IMG/VR virus record: IMGVR_UViG_3300036884_000103
Coordinates: 1 to 33,465 of that record
Length of the DNA: 33,465 bases
Reading direction: 5' to 3' (one strand)
Source: a virus
A program made the translations under genes and the position numbers. The first letter of the stretch is position 1, and each line of letters opens with the position of its first letter. Under the pieces are notes generated by a model. It did no database searches. It worked only from the letters and a program-made list of their open reading frames with translations, and had not been told where the DNA came from. Positions 1 through 5,672 of the stretch are shown here, one piece after another.

Positions 1-132
1 CTCGCAAAGGTGAAGACTGAGAAGGCGGACAAGGACGCTATCGAGCATCAGTTGAATCGGATCGAGGTCTCGGTGGGCTACCTTGTGAAGCGCATAGACG
101 CGCACATTGACAAGGGGGGAGGGGAGGGATGA
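1..132 (+). CDS. 3' end of a coiled-coil protein gene (partial)
   Basis: An open frame enters from the left edge and ends at TGA 130-132, giving 43 residues with no start in view. The visible part is charged and heptad-like (for example KADKDAIEHQLNRIEVSVGY), so it is probably the coiled-coil C-terminus of a small protein. Its stop overlaps the lysozyme ATG at 129 as ATGA, which implies translational coupling with the lysis genes. The family is not recognisable from this fragment. It might be the other end of the gene cut at 33395, but that is inference and the frames do not join directly. Confidence 0.6.
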   Translation, partial: LAKVKTEKADKDAIEHQLNRIEVSVGYLVKRIDAHIDKGGGEG

Positions 133-542
133 CCATCACCGACCTGCTCCTCCTGCACGAAGGCGAACGGCTGAAGGCCTACACCGACACCGCGGGCAAG
201 GTGACGATCGGTGTCGGCCACAACCTCACCGACAAGGGCATCACCGTCAGTGAATCCCGGATGCTGCTGGCCGGCGACATCGCGGACGCCCAGCAGGACG
301 CCCGCACCTTCCCGTGGTTTGCCCCGCTGGACCTCGTACGGCAGGCCGTGGTGCTCGATATGCTGTTCAACCTAGGGCTGGAGACCTTCCGCGGCTTCGT
401 CAAGTTCCGGGCCGCCATGGTCGCGCAGGACTATCTCCAGGCATCGGCAGAGATTCTTAATAGCCACATCGCACCGAAACGGGCCGAGGACTTGGCGGCC
501 ATGATGCAAACCGGAGAATGGATCGAGGAGGTGAGGCAATGA
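129..542 (+). CDS. T4-type lysozyme (endolysin, glycoside hydrolase family 24)
   Basis: This 137-residue protein should hydrolyse the MurNAc-GlcNAc bond of peptidoglycan to release progeny. Its first 31 residues line up without gaps on T4 lysozyme. Glu11 sits in HEGERLKAY, Asp20 in YTDTAG and Thr26 in KVTIGVGHN, which is the full catalytic triad of that family. A later segment, AVVLDMLFNLG, matches the conserved lysozyme helix. There is no signal peptide, so it probably needs a holin, and the next gene encodes a small membrane protein. The start overlaps the upstream stop and its own stop overlaps the next start. It is somewhat shorter than T4 lysozyme (164 residues). Confidence 0.93.
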   Translation: MTITDLLLLHEGERLKAYTDTAGKVTIGVGHNLTDKGITVSESRMLLAGDIADAQQDARTFPWFAPLDLVRQAVVLDMLFNLGLETFRGFVKFRAAMVAQDYLQASAEILNSHIAPKRAEDLAAMMQTGEWIEEVRQ

Positions 543-745
543 AACAAACCTTTTTCATCTCGTGGCAAGGTCTCGCGGCCTTCTGTATCGCCTTCGGGAC
601 CAGCGTGGGTGTCCTGCAGGCGTGGCCGAACAAGCTCCAATGGCTCATCCTTATCAGTGGCAGCATCGTGGCCGGCGTGAAGGGTGTAGATGCCTATTTG
701 AGGAATGGGGGTGATCCGCCTCCTCCGCCGGTGGCGAAGCCATGA
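539..745 (+). CDS. Small membrane protein, holin candidate
   Basis: This 68-residue protein directly follows the lysozyme. The start chosen is the ATG at 539, which overlaps the lysozyme TGA and follows GGAGGTGAGG. An in-frame ATG at 518 would sit inside the lysozyme gene without a ribosome site. Two hydrophobic stretches are visible, about residues 8-26 and 36-54, separated by a short polar turn, and the tail is proline-rich (DPPPPPVAKP). Two membrane spans beside an endolysin suggest a holin or a related lysis membrane protein. Holins lack a diagnostic motif, so the role rests on position and topology only. Confidence 0.6.
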   Translation: MKQTFFISWQGLAAFCIAFGTSVGVLQAWPNKLQWLILISGSIVAGVKGVDAYLRNGGDPPPPPVAKP

Positions 746-837
746 CACCCCTGCAAGCAGTCGTGCCGAACGGTATCCTCGCGCACGCGATGGAGTGGCC
801 GTCGGATTTGTCCGTCATTGACGGAAACATCACGTAG
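742..837 (+). CDS. Possible 31-residue protein, unknown
   Basis: A short frame starts at ATG 742, overlapping the TGA of the membrane-protein gene as ATGA, and ends at TAG 835-837 just before the lipoprotein ribosome site. It would encode MTPLQAVVPNGILAHAMEWP and 11 further residues. No domain or membrane span is seen. The coupling is typical of this genome, but the frame is short and carries a perfect DNA dyad (811-825) inside it, so the region could instead be an untranslated leader for the lipoprotein gene. Confidence 0.3.
   Translation: MTPLQAVVPNGILAHAMEWPSDLSVIDGNIT
811..825. promoter_or_regulatory. 15-bp dyad upstream of the lipoprotein gene
   Basis: TCCGTCATTGACGGA has two perfect 7-base arms around one central base. 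It lies 24 bases before the lipoprotein ATG at 850 and is followed by an AGGAGG-type ribosome site. A copy matching at 13 of 15 bases lies at 8511-8525 in the same position relative to the Acb2-like gene. It could be an operator for a dimeric repressor or a small hairpin in the mRNA. Confidence 0.5.
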
Positions 838-849
838 GAGGGTAGGGCT

Positions 850-1167
850 ATGAAAATTGTTCTGGTTCTCCTTGTTCTCGGTCTCGCGCTGGGCGGCTGT
901 GCGGGAAGCGGCTGGCAGGCCGCCGATATCGGCGGGATGGTGGACTCGATCGGCAGGAACCACGCCGACTTCTGCCTCGGCTTCAACGTCACCAAACCCG
1001 GCCTGACCACGACAAGCCAGTTCGATGGGATACTCGGCCGCGTCAACAGCGTCGGCTCGGCGTTGACCCTCAGCGGAACCTCATGTACCATCACCAAGGA
1101 TGATGTCGCGGTCCCGGCCTCGGTTGCGGCTCCTGGAACAGCGGTGCCAGCGGTGCCTGCCAAGTAA
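850..1167 (+). CDS. Putative phage lipoprotein
   Basis: This 105-residue protein starts at ATG 850 after GTAGGAGGGTAGGGCT. It has a basic start (MK), a hydrophobic core and a lipobox LGGC with Cys17 as the predicted lipidation site, so it should be exported and anchored by signal peptidase II. The mature part is small and Ser/Thr/Gly-rich with two further cysteines, and it ends in an Ala/Pro/Val tail. Outer-membrane lipoproteins next to phage lysis genes are often o-spanins, but no partner i-spanin is adjacent, so a spanin role is only possible. Superinfection exclusion is an alternative role for phage lipoproteins. Confidence 0.75.
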   Translation: MKIVLVLLVLGLALGGCAGSGWQAADIGGMVDSIGRNHADFCLGFNVTKPGLTTTSQFDGILGRVNSVGSALTLSGTSCTITKDDVAVPASVAAPGTAVPAVPAK

Positions 1168-1169
1168 TC

Positions 1170-1183
1170 AAGGAGGTGATCCA
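1170..1183 (+). other. 14-nt perfect complement of the 16S rRNA 3' end, no gene start behind it
   Basis: AAGGAGGTGATCCA, three bases after the lipoprotein stop, is an extended match to the bacterial anti-Shine-Dalgarno tail. Ordinary ribosome sites match 5-9 bases. No convincing start codon follows at normal spacing, and a terminator-like hairpin begins nine bases later. Confidence 0.5.
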
Positions 1184-1191
1184 CTACCTCA

Positions 1192-1227
1192 AACGCCCTT
1201 CGGGAAACCGGAGGGCGTTGTGGTTTT
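1192..1227 (+). terminator. Rho-independent terminator-like hairpin after the lysis genes
   Basis: AACGCCCT (1192-1199) pairs perfectly with AGGGCGTT (1212-1219) across a 12-base interval that can partly extend the stem. A modest T-rich tail (GTGGTTTTCCTCTT) follows. It sits 25 bases after the lipoprotein stop and just before a promoter, as expected for the end of the lysis transcript. The T tract is interrupted, so termination may be partial. Confidence 0.6.
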
Positions 1228-1231
1228 CCTC

Positions 1232-1260
1232 TTGACATTTTCTGGCGTCAGTCCCATATT
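1232..1260 (+). promoter_or_regulatory. Sigma70-like promoter
   Basis: A consensus -35 TTGACA (1232-1237) is followed after 17 bases by CATATT (1255-1260), a 4 of 6 match to the -10 box. It lies straight after the lysis terminator in a gene-free stretch. It would transcribe the minigene region and, if the next hairpin is read through, the early genes. Confidence 0.55.
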
Positions 1261-1303
1261 CAAGATGCCCCTACTGATGATAGTGGCTATGGTCGTTTCA
1301 CCG

Positions 1304-1344
1304 AAAGGAGAATGCCATGTAGATCCAGAACAAAGGAATTATGA
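1304..1344 (+). other. Start-stop minigene or 10-residue leader peptide
   Basis: A good ribosome site AAAGGAG (1304-1310) stands six bases before ATG TAG (1317-1322), a start codon followed directly by a stop. An ATG at 1312, too close to the ribosome site for efficient use, opens a 10-residue frame (MPCRSRTKEL) ending at 1344, five bases before a strong hairpin. The stretch 1168-1496 otherwise holds no gene. Such a layout resembles lambda bar-type minigenes or attenuator leaders. The function is inferred. Confidence 0.35.
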
Positions 1345-1348
1345 TTTT

Positions 1349-1378
1349 GAACGCCCCTGGTTCCCGCCGGGGGCGTTC
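1349..1378 (+). terminator. Strong hairpin, possible terminator or attenuator
   Basis: GAACGCCCC (1349-1357) pairs perfectly with GGGGCGTTC (1370-1378) around a 12-base loop. No T run follows, so it may need Rho or may act as an RNA end-stabiliser or attenuator. The stem core repeats that of the hairpin at 1192-1219. Confidence 0.5.
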
Positions 1379-1426
1379 GTGTCTAATCCTACCAAATTAG
1401 TCCTGTCGCTTTTCTGAAAATAAGTC

Positions 1427-1455
1427 TTGACGACGGGAGTCCTCTGGTACATTAT
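1427..1455 (+). promoter_or_regulatory. Sigma70-like promoter for the early genes
   Basis: TTGACG (1427-1432), 5 of 6 to the -35 consensus, is followed after exactly 17 bases by CATTAT (1450-1455), 4 of 6 to the -10 box. The first gene begins 42 bases further on, at 1497. The long co-directional run of coupled genes from 1497 onward would be its operon. Confidence 0.55.
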
Positions 1456-1496
1456 CCCAGGTGAACGGATAACGTTAACCACTTAGAGGCGTATCC

Positions 1497-1706
1497 ATGA
1501 CCCCCACCCAAGTTGAGCGCATCTTGATCCGCAACCGGCGCGAGGGCCGTGTTCCTCATTCTCTCTACGCGCTGGCCGACCTCTACGTCAAGCCGGACGG
1601 GAGCATGGGCTGCTCCCGGTCCTTCGTGACCATGTGGATGCAGCGAAAGCGAACGAGCCAACATTTCAGCGCGTGGCTGGACAGGGCTTTGGGGGTGACG
1701 CCATGA
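1497..1706 (+). CDS. Small protein, possible DNA-binding regulator
   Basis: This 69-residue basic protein is the first gene behind the promoter at 1427. It reads MTPTQVERILIRNRREGRVP and continues through SLYALADLYV, SRSFVTMWMQ and TSQHFSAWLDRALG. The order of short helices, with LADLYV and CSRSFVTMW separated by a Gly-containing turn, could be a helix-turn-helix, and first position in an early operon is common for Cro-like regulators. I cannot assign a family. Its stop overlaps the next start (ATG 1703). Confidence 0.55.
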   Translation: MTPTQVERILIRNRREGRVPHSLYALADLYVKPDGSMGCSRSFVTMWMQRKRTSQHFSAWLDRALGVTP

Positions 1707-2119
1707 ACGCCAGACGAGAACTCGACGCCCTGGTGGCGGAGAAGGTGATGGGGTGGGCTAATTCTACGGTAGGCGGGATTCTACATGTATGGACTACAAC
1801 TGAGAAGGACGGACTTCTCTTTTGTCACCACCCGATTGACCAATGGTCCCCCTCCACCGACATCGCGGCGGCGTGGGAAGTGGTGGAGAAACTCAAAGAC
1901 GCTAATCTTGATGCAGGATGCTTCGACTTTGACTTGTTATACCAGAGACAAGAAGGAGCGGGCGAAGAGGGGGGGCCGTGTTGGAGAGAGATCCCGGAAG
2001 GTAAAAGGTGGTTTTGCCAATTTGGCGATTCTGACTGGGCTTGTGCCCATACCCCAACCGCCCCCCTATCCATCTGTCTCGCCGCGCTCAAAGCTGTTGG
2101 ATACGAGGTGGCACCATGA
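1703..2119 (+). CDS. Phage ABA-sandwich domain protein (copy 1)
   Basis: This 138-residue protein is read from ATG 1703, which overlaps the preceding stop. An in-frame ATG at 1634 lies inside the previous gene and is unlikely. The start MNARRELDALVAEKVMGW, the middle STDIAAAWEVVEKL and the end APLSICLAALKAVGYEV are the hallmarks of the phage ABA-sandwich family, small alpha-beta-alpha proteins of unknown function widespread in phages. A shorter paralogue lies at 17155-17508 beside the terminase and shares all three blocks. The central part, which holds several Cys and Trp residues, differs between copies. Confidence 0.85.
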   Translation: MNARRELDALVAEKVMGWANSTVGGILHVWTTTEKDGLLFCHHPIDQWSPSTDIAAAWEVVEKLKDANLDAGCFDFDLLYQRQEGAGEEGGPCWREIPEGKRWFCQFGDSDWACAHTPTAPLSICLAALKAVGYEVAP

Positions 2120-2418
2120 CCGATCGCGTCTCCCGCGTATGCGAGAACGGAATGTTCTGGACGACCCTGGCTATCGTCGGATTCATCGTGGTCGTCTTTC
2201 TCTCCACATGGGGAGCCTGTGACATCGTTTGGAAATTGATGAACCTTTTGGGGGGGGTGCGTGCGATGAAAACTTTTACTGCGCTTGTGGTCGGGTGGTC
2301 GGTAGGAGGTGCGGTAGCGTTCGTGACAACGCACTCTGGAATGTCGACCGTGTCCTCTGTCATACTTATTTTCGTGGCGGGATTTGTCTCCACAGTTTTT
2401 GTGTTGAACATCCGATGA
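2116..2418 (+). CDS. Small membrane protein, two to three spans
   Basis: This 100-residue protein starts at ATG 2116 inside the previous stop (ATGA). Hydrophobic segments are visible at about residues 14-31 (WTTLAIVGFIVVVFLSTW), 51-68 and 78-98. An internal ATG at 2266 (MKTFTALVV) could give a shorter form with the last two spans. The family is unknown. It belongs to a run of tiny coupled membrane-protein genes (2116-2788), a common early-gene pattern in phages that may alter the host envelope. Confidence 0.65.
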   Translation: MTDRVSRVCENGMFWTTLAIVGFIVVVFLSTWGACDIVWKLMNLLGGVRAMKTFTALVVGWSVGGAVAFVTTHSGMSTVSSVILIFVAGFVSTVFVLNIR

Positions 2419-2519
2419 CCGCCCATCACGTCCTGCTCGCCTTCGTTGCGGGGATGCTCATTGGCTCAGCGCTGACAGTCTTCGCCATGTGTATGCTGAT
2501 CGCGGGGAAAGCGAAGTGA
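2415..2519 (+). CDS. 34-residue single-span membrane protein
   Basis: ATG 2415 overlaps the previous TGA and the frame ends at 2519. The product is MTAHHVLLAFVAGMLIGSAL followed by 14 residues ending in AGKAK. Almost all of it is one hydrophobic helix with a basic C-terminus. A longer frame starting at 2229 is only a shadow of the preceding gene. The function is unknown. Topology and coupling support expression. Confidence 0.6.
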   Translation: MTAHHVLLAFVAGMLIGSALTVFAMCMLIAGKAK

Positions 2520-2788
2520 CCGGCGTCATGATTCTGGCGAAGTCGGCGGCCTGGATCAAGGGGTGGAAGAAAGCCCACACCACGTTACAGCGTTCCTGGT
2601 TTCGCCGATTCTTCGTGGCGCTCTTCATCTGGTGCGTGTTGGTCGGTAGCGGGATCGGATTTCTGTGGGAGTCGGCGAATATCTTTATGCACCTGACCAG
2701 TGGGGAGAGCCTGAAGGTCAAGACGGTTACGAAGTGGCAAGGATATTTCAGAATCCATCCGAGATACCCGAAAGAGGAGGGACGATGA
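2516..2788 (+). CDS. Small membrane protein
   Basis: This roughly 90-residue frame starts either at GTG 2516, overlapping the previous stop as GTGA, or at ATG 2528. GTG is preferred because coupling is the rule here and GGGGA lies nine bases upstream. A basic amphipathic start (AAWIKGWKKAH) precedes one membrane span, FFVALFIWCVLVGSGIGFLW. A polar basic tail follows, ending in KEEGR. The family is unknown. The stop overlaps the next ATG at 2785. Confidence 0.6.
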   Translation: MTGVMILAKSAAWIKGWKKAHTTLQRSWFRRFFVALFIWCVLVGSGIGFLWESANIFMHLTSGESLKVKTVTKWQGYFRIHPRYPKEEGR

Positions 2789-3606
2789 CAATTAGCGCGT
2801 ATCATTTTGCCGGCAAGACCTTGCGCAATGGCCAGCCGATCCCCCCAGACGGCGTCTGGCTGGAGTATGACGGTCCCCTCCCGGTCATCATGTGCGAGCG
2901 GGGACTGCACGGATCTCTAGACCCATTCGATGCCCTGACATATGCCCCCGGAGAGACGCTCTGCCGGGTCCAACTGGGTGGGACGATTATCCAGGGTGAC
3001 GACAAGTGCGTGGCGACACGTCGCAAGATTGTGACGCGGGTAGATGCAACGTCACTGCTCTGGTCCTTCGCGCGGTCCTGTGCGCTTGATGTTGTGAAAC
3101 TGTGGGATGCGCCTCCGGTCGTCGTGCAATATCTGACAACCGGAGAGGAGAGTCTCCGGGCCGCCGCACGGGACGCCGCACGGGACGCCGCAGGGGACGC
3201 CGCACGGGCCGCCGCAGGGTACGCCGCACGGGCCGCCGCACGGTACGCCGCATGGGCCGCCGCACGGTACGACGCACGGTACGCCGCAGGGGCCGCCGCA
3301 CAGGACGCCGCACGGTACGCCGCATGGGACGCCGCACGGGCCGCCGCACGGTACGCCGCATGGGCCGCCGCAGGGGCCGACGCAGGGGCCGCCGCATGGG
3401 CCTCCGCATGGGCCGACGCACGGTACGCCGCATGGGCCTCCGCATGGGCCGACGCACGGTACGCCGCATGGGACGCCGCACGGGCCGCCACACGGTACGC
3501 CGCAGGGGCCGCCGCAGGGGACGCCGCACGGGACGCCGCACGGGACGCCCAAAAAAAGAGATTCTCTCAGATGGTGAAAGATCTATTCAAGGAGGTCCCC
3601 CGATGA
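2785..3606 (+). CDS. Alanine tetrad-repeat protein with DUF7666-like N-terminus
   Basis: This 273-residue protein is read from ATG 2785 after AGAGGAGGGACG. Residues 1-120 (ISAYHFAGKTL, CERGLHGSLDPFDAL, YAPGETLCRVQ, ARSCALDVVKLW) match a phage-associated domain annotated as DUF7666, function unknown. Residues about 125-256 are a near-perfect four-residue repeat, [R/G/W]-[D/A/Y]-A-A, encoded by 12-base units, which should form a long alanine-rich helix. A basic tail (KKRFSQMVKDLFKEV) follows. Repeat number probably varies by slippage. The repeat makes all six frames open, so other long frames here are shadows. Confidence 0.8.
   Translation: MTISAYHFAGKTLRNGQPIPPDGVWLEYDGPLPVIMCERGLHGSLDPFDALTYAPGETLCRVQLGGTIIQGDDKCVATRRKIVTRVDATSLLWSFARSCALDVVKLWDAPPVVVQYLTTGEESLRAAARDAARDAAGDAARAAAGYAARAAARYAAWAAARYDARYAAGAAAQDAARYAAWDAARAAARYAAWAAAGADAGAAAWASAWADARYAAWASAWADARYAAWDAARAATRYAAGAAAGDAARDAARDAQKKRFSQMVKDLFKEVPR
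3158..3549 (+). repeat. Tandem 12-bp repeat, about 33 units
   Basis: Units related to CGGGACGCCGCA run without interruption, with variation at the first and second codons of each tetrad. A 36-base higher-order unit is duplicated between about 3397 and 3470, evidence of slippage or unequal exchange. The array is in frame inside the gene at 2785-3606. It has no unique spacers and is not a CRISPR array. Confidence 0.9.
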
Positions 3607-3866
3607 GCCACCGCGACGAATGGGGCTGGCAAGAGTGCCACGACAAACTGAGCGCCTATCTGCGTGAGATCCACGTTGCCCGCCTCCTGGCCGCGACCAG
3701 CTTGAAGGAATCTCGTAGCTGCCCCGGCCCAACATGGATCGCTACCGGCTGGCATGGCGATTACGGGCCGATCTGGGCCAGGAGTGCCATCCGCGTCTGG
3801 CTGGGGTGGCTCCTGTGGCTCGTGGCGATCGGGTTCCCCGTGGTGGCGTGGGTGAGGATGCAATGA
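3603..3866 (+). CDS. Unknown protein with C-terminal membrane span
   Basis: This 87-residue protein starts at ATG 3603, overlapping the previous TGA, with AAGGAGGTCCCCCG upstream. The N-terminal half is polar and His/Trp-rich (DEWGWQECHDKLSAYLREIH). The C-terminus is a Trp-rich membrane segment (VWLGWLLWLVAIGFPVVAW) with a very short MQ tail. It is probably anchored in the inner membrane with its N-terminus inside. The family is not recognised. Confidence 0.6.
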   Translation: MSHRDEWGWQECHDKLSAYLREIHVARLLAATSLKESRSCPGPTWIATGWHGDYGPIWARSAIRVWLGWLLWLVAIGFPVVAWVRMQ

Positions 3867-4207
3867 CCGAAGACGACCTCCTAACCGCCGTGCTGGAGCT
3901 GGCGAAGTTTGCGGGCTGGCGCGTGTGCCACTTTCGCCCGGCCCGGACTGCAATGGGATGGCGGACGGCGTTGCAGGGGCACAAGGGATGGCCTGACCTG
4001 GCGATGGTTAAGGGGGAGCGGTTCATCGTCGCGGAACTGAAATCTCGTAATGGGGTGACGACATTGGAGCAAACCTATTGGCTCCGGGACCTGTTACGGG
4101 CTGGAGTCGAGGTTCACGTCTGGCGGCCGGCAGATTGGGATCTTGGGACGATTGCGCAGGCGCTCGGGTGTGGGGGTGGGGTGATTCCAAAACGAGAGGA
4201 GGCGTGA
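3863..4207 (+). CDS. VRR-NUC domain nuclease
   Basis: This 114-residue protein is read from ATG 3863 (ATGA overlap). It has the compact phage VRR-NUC layout of the PD-(D/E)xK nuclease superfamily. Helix 1 carries ELAKFAGWRVCHFRPART, then GHKGWPD holds Asp45, AELKS holds Glu58 and Lys60, and TLEQ holds Gln70. It ends with the typical AGVEVHVWRPADW. Such stand-alone proteins are thought to cut branched or structured DNA during phage replication or packaging. All expected catalytic positions are present. It sits between small membrane-protein genes, upstream of the recombination genes. Confidence 0.88.
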   Translation: MTEDDLLTAVLELAKFAGWRVCHFRPARTAMGWRTALQGHKGWPDLAMVKGERFIVAELKSRNGVTTLEQTYWLRDLLRAGVEVHVWRPADWDLGTIAQALGCGGGVIPKREEA

Positions 4208-4461
4208 TGCGGTACATCATCGGGGGGTTGGTGGGGGCACTAGTGGTGTTCGCAGTGCAATGGTTGTTGGACGTGCTCGCTCCAGTGCGGAAGCGGGAAC
4301 AGAGTGAGACGGAGCGGAGAGTGTTGGTGTACTGGCAGACCACCGAGAAGCTGATGGCAGAAAGTGCGATGAGTTTCGCCCGCATCGCGGACGCGGTGGA
4401 GGTGTGGCGGGATCGGTATCAGGGGCGGAAGTCAAAGAAGGCTGAGGAGGTGCAGCCGTGA
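4207..4461 (+). CDS. Small membrane-anchored helical protein
   Basis: This 84-residue protein starts at ATG 4207 (TGATG overlap) with GAGAGGAGGCGTG upstream. An N-terminal membrane span (residues about 3-22, YIIGGLVGALVVFAVQWLL) is followed by a charged helical domain rich in Arg, Glu and Lys. The shape resembles i-spanins and many other phage membrane proteins, but it lies far from the lysis genes, so no role is assigned. Confidence 0.6.
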   Translation: MRYIIGGLVGALVVFAVQWLLDVLAPVRKREQSETERRVLVYWQTTEKLMAESAMSFARIADAVEVWRDRYQGRKSKKAEEVQP

Positions 4462-5288
4462 AAGTCACCGTGCCGTCAGAGAAGGACCCCGGCGTGACGT
4501 ACGAGGTGGACCTCGACGCCCAGACATGCACGTGCCCGCATTTCCAGGCGCGACTGAAGGGGACCGGGAAACTCTGTAAGCATTTGGCCCAGGCGGGGCT
4601 CGACGCGCTGCCTCCGCTTGGTCAGACGGTCCCTGGCCCTGCCGTGGCGATCCCGCTCGGACAGGTACCCACGGCTGAGCCCACCGACACGATTCCCTGG
4701 GAAACGCTGGGCGAGGTCCCGGACGAGCCCGCTCCTCCCACCGCGGCCGAAGAGGCGTTCTGGGCCGAGCTGATGAAGCCCGACCCCGACCCGGAGGTGC
4801 TCGCCGTCGCGGTGCGGGACGAGACCAGGCTTCAGGAGGCCACCGCAGGGCACCTGGTGCGGGCCATCCTCAAGGCCGAGGCGTCGGTGGAGCAACTCGA
4901 AAAGCGTGCCCGGGCGGACGCGCAAGCGTGGTCGGAGATGATCGCAAAGGCGTCGGCCCATTCGGACGCTTGGCGGGCCATGGTCCTGGGCTGGATGCGG
5001 CGGAATGAGGTCAAGAATCTATCGTCTCCCTGGTGGACCGTGTACATCAGCAAGGGGAGGCCGTCCCTGAAGGTGCTCGACGAAGAGAAAACGATTGCCG
5101 CCTGTGAGAAGCACTATCCCAAGGCAGTCGAGACCAAGAAGGTGCTCGTGATGAAGGAATTGAAGGTGGCCCTGGACAGCCTGCCGAAGGTGTTCGCGGA
5201 GCGCCCCGGCGACATCGCAGGCGTGACGCTCCCCGCGATCGCGGAGGAGAAGACGGGCGAGCCGAGCCTGGGGATTCGGAAGAAGTGA
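4458..5288 (+). CDS. SWIM zinc finger fused to a Gp157-like domain
   Basis: This 276-residue protein starts at GTG 4458, overlapping the previous stop. Residues 24-42 form a SWIM zinc finger: Cys24, Cys26 (CTCPHF), Cys40 and His42 (CKHLAQAGLDA). A proline-rich linker leads to a helical region and then a C-terminal domain resembling siphophage Gp157, with WWTVYISKGRPSLKVLDE and an ending LGIRKK like the L-I-R-K end of that family. SWIM fingers bind DNA or proteins, and Gp157-like proteins lie near phage recombination genes. A role in handling single-stranded DNA beside the ERF protein is plausible but inferred. The fusion is unusual. Confidence 0.75.
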   Translation: MKVTVPSEKDPGVTYEVDLDAQTCTCPHFQARLKGTGKLCKHLAQAGLDALPPLGQTVPGPAVAIPLGQVPTAEPTDTIPWETLGEVPDEPAPPTAAEEAFWAELMKPDPDPEVLAVAVRDETRLQEATAGHLVRAILKAEASVEQLEKRARADAQAWSEMIAKASAHSDAWRAMVLGWMRRNEVKNLSSPWWTVYISKGRPSLKVLDEEKTIAACEKHYPKAVETKKVLVMKELKVALDSLPKVFAERPGDIAGVTLPAIAEEKTGEPSLGIRKK

Positions 5289-5293
5289 ACCAG

Positions 5294-5461
5294 TGCCCGC
5301 CCTGCGGTGTGGAAGGACACGCCTGGACAGTAGGGCTCGTGGGCGACGGGCATGGTAGGGGAGGGTTTTCAATTCAAAGCGCCACTTCGTTTCCCTCCCT
5401 GGCGTACCTAAGCACTCCCGGGAAATCGAGCAGCCGGTATCAAGGCCGGCCAAGGCGGGCA
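5294..5461 (+). other. Gene-free stretch with a long closing stem; possible structured leader
   Basis: TGCCCGCC (5294-5301) is the exact complement of GGCGGGCA (5454-5461). Inside lie other pairings, such as GCCGG/CCGGC at about 5433-5450 and AGGGG/CCCTCCCT-type arms. The 3' arm ends just before TTTCACAAGGAGGTGGGAG and the ATG at 5481, the same arrangement as the leaders at 5673 and 8779. A GTG frame from 5285 reads through here (CPPC near its start) but looks non-coding later. Confidence 0.4.
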
Positions 5462-5480
5462 TTTCACAAGGAGGTGGGAG

Positions 5481-5672
5481 ATGCAAGAACTTGTGGACAC
5501 ACTGAGGGACGTGCGAAACGGGGCTAGCGAACCTGGAAACCTATTGCGTGATGCCGCTGTCAGGTGGACCACAGATGCCATACACGTCTATCGAGGCAAA
5601 CTGTTCGCCCGCGCACTGGCAATCTCGGCAGCGCTGGCGCAGTTCGCGGCTGAACTGGAGAAAACGAAGTAG
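5481..5672 (+). CDS. Unknown 63-residue helical protein
   Basis: ATG 5481 follows a strong ribosome site ACAAGGAGGTGGGAG. The product (MQELVDTLRDVRNGASEPGN, then an Ala/Leu-rich C-terminal helix ending in ELEKTK) looks wholly helical and soluble. No family is recognised. It lies between two structured gene-free leaders (5294-5461 and 5673-5842), and its TAG stop is the first base triplet of the second leader. Confidence 0.65.
   Translation: MQELVDTLRDVRNGASEPGNLLRDAAVRWTTDAIHVYRGKLFARALAISAALAQFAAELEKTK

Noticed and set aside
1100-1417. 105-residue + frame across the control region
   Set aside because: It begins inside the lipoprotein gene and reads through two hairpins and a promoter.
3158-3549. 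Tandem array considered as CRISPR
   Set aside because: Units are 12 bases, contiguous and coding, without unique spacers.
2802-3602. Long open frames on both strands with Cys/Gly/Pro or Arg repeats
   Set aside because: They are produced by the 12-base repeat of the gene at 2785, which leaves every frame open. None has a ribosome site.
5285-5527. GTG-started 80-residue frame with a CPPC motif
   Set aside because: It runs through a stretch with long-range base pairing and into the gene at 5481, and its later part does not look like protein. Kept only as a possible structured leader.
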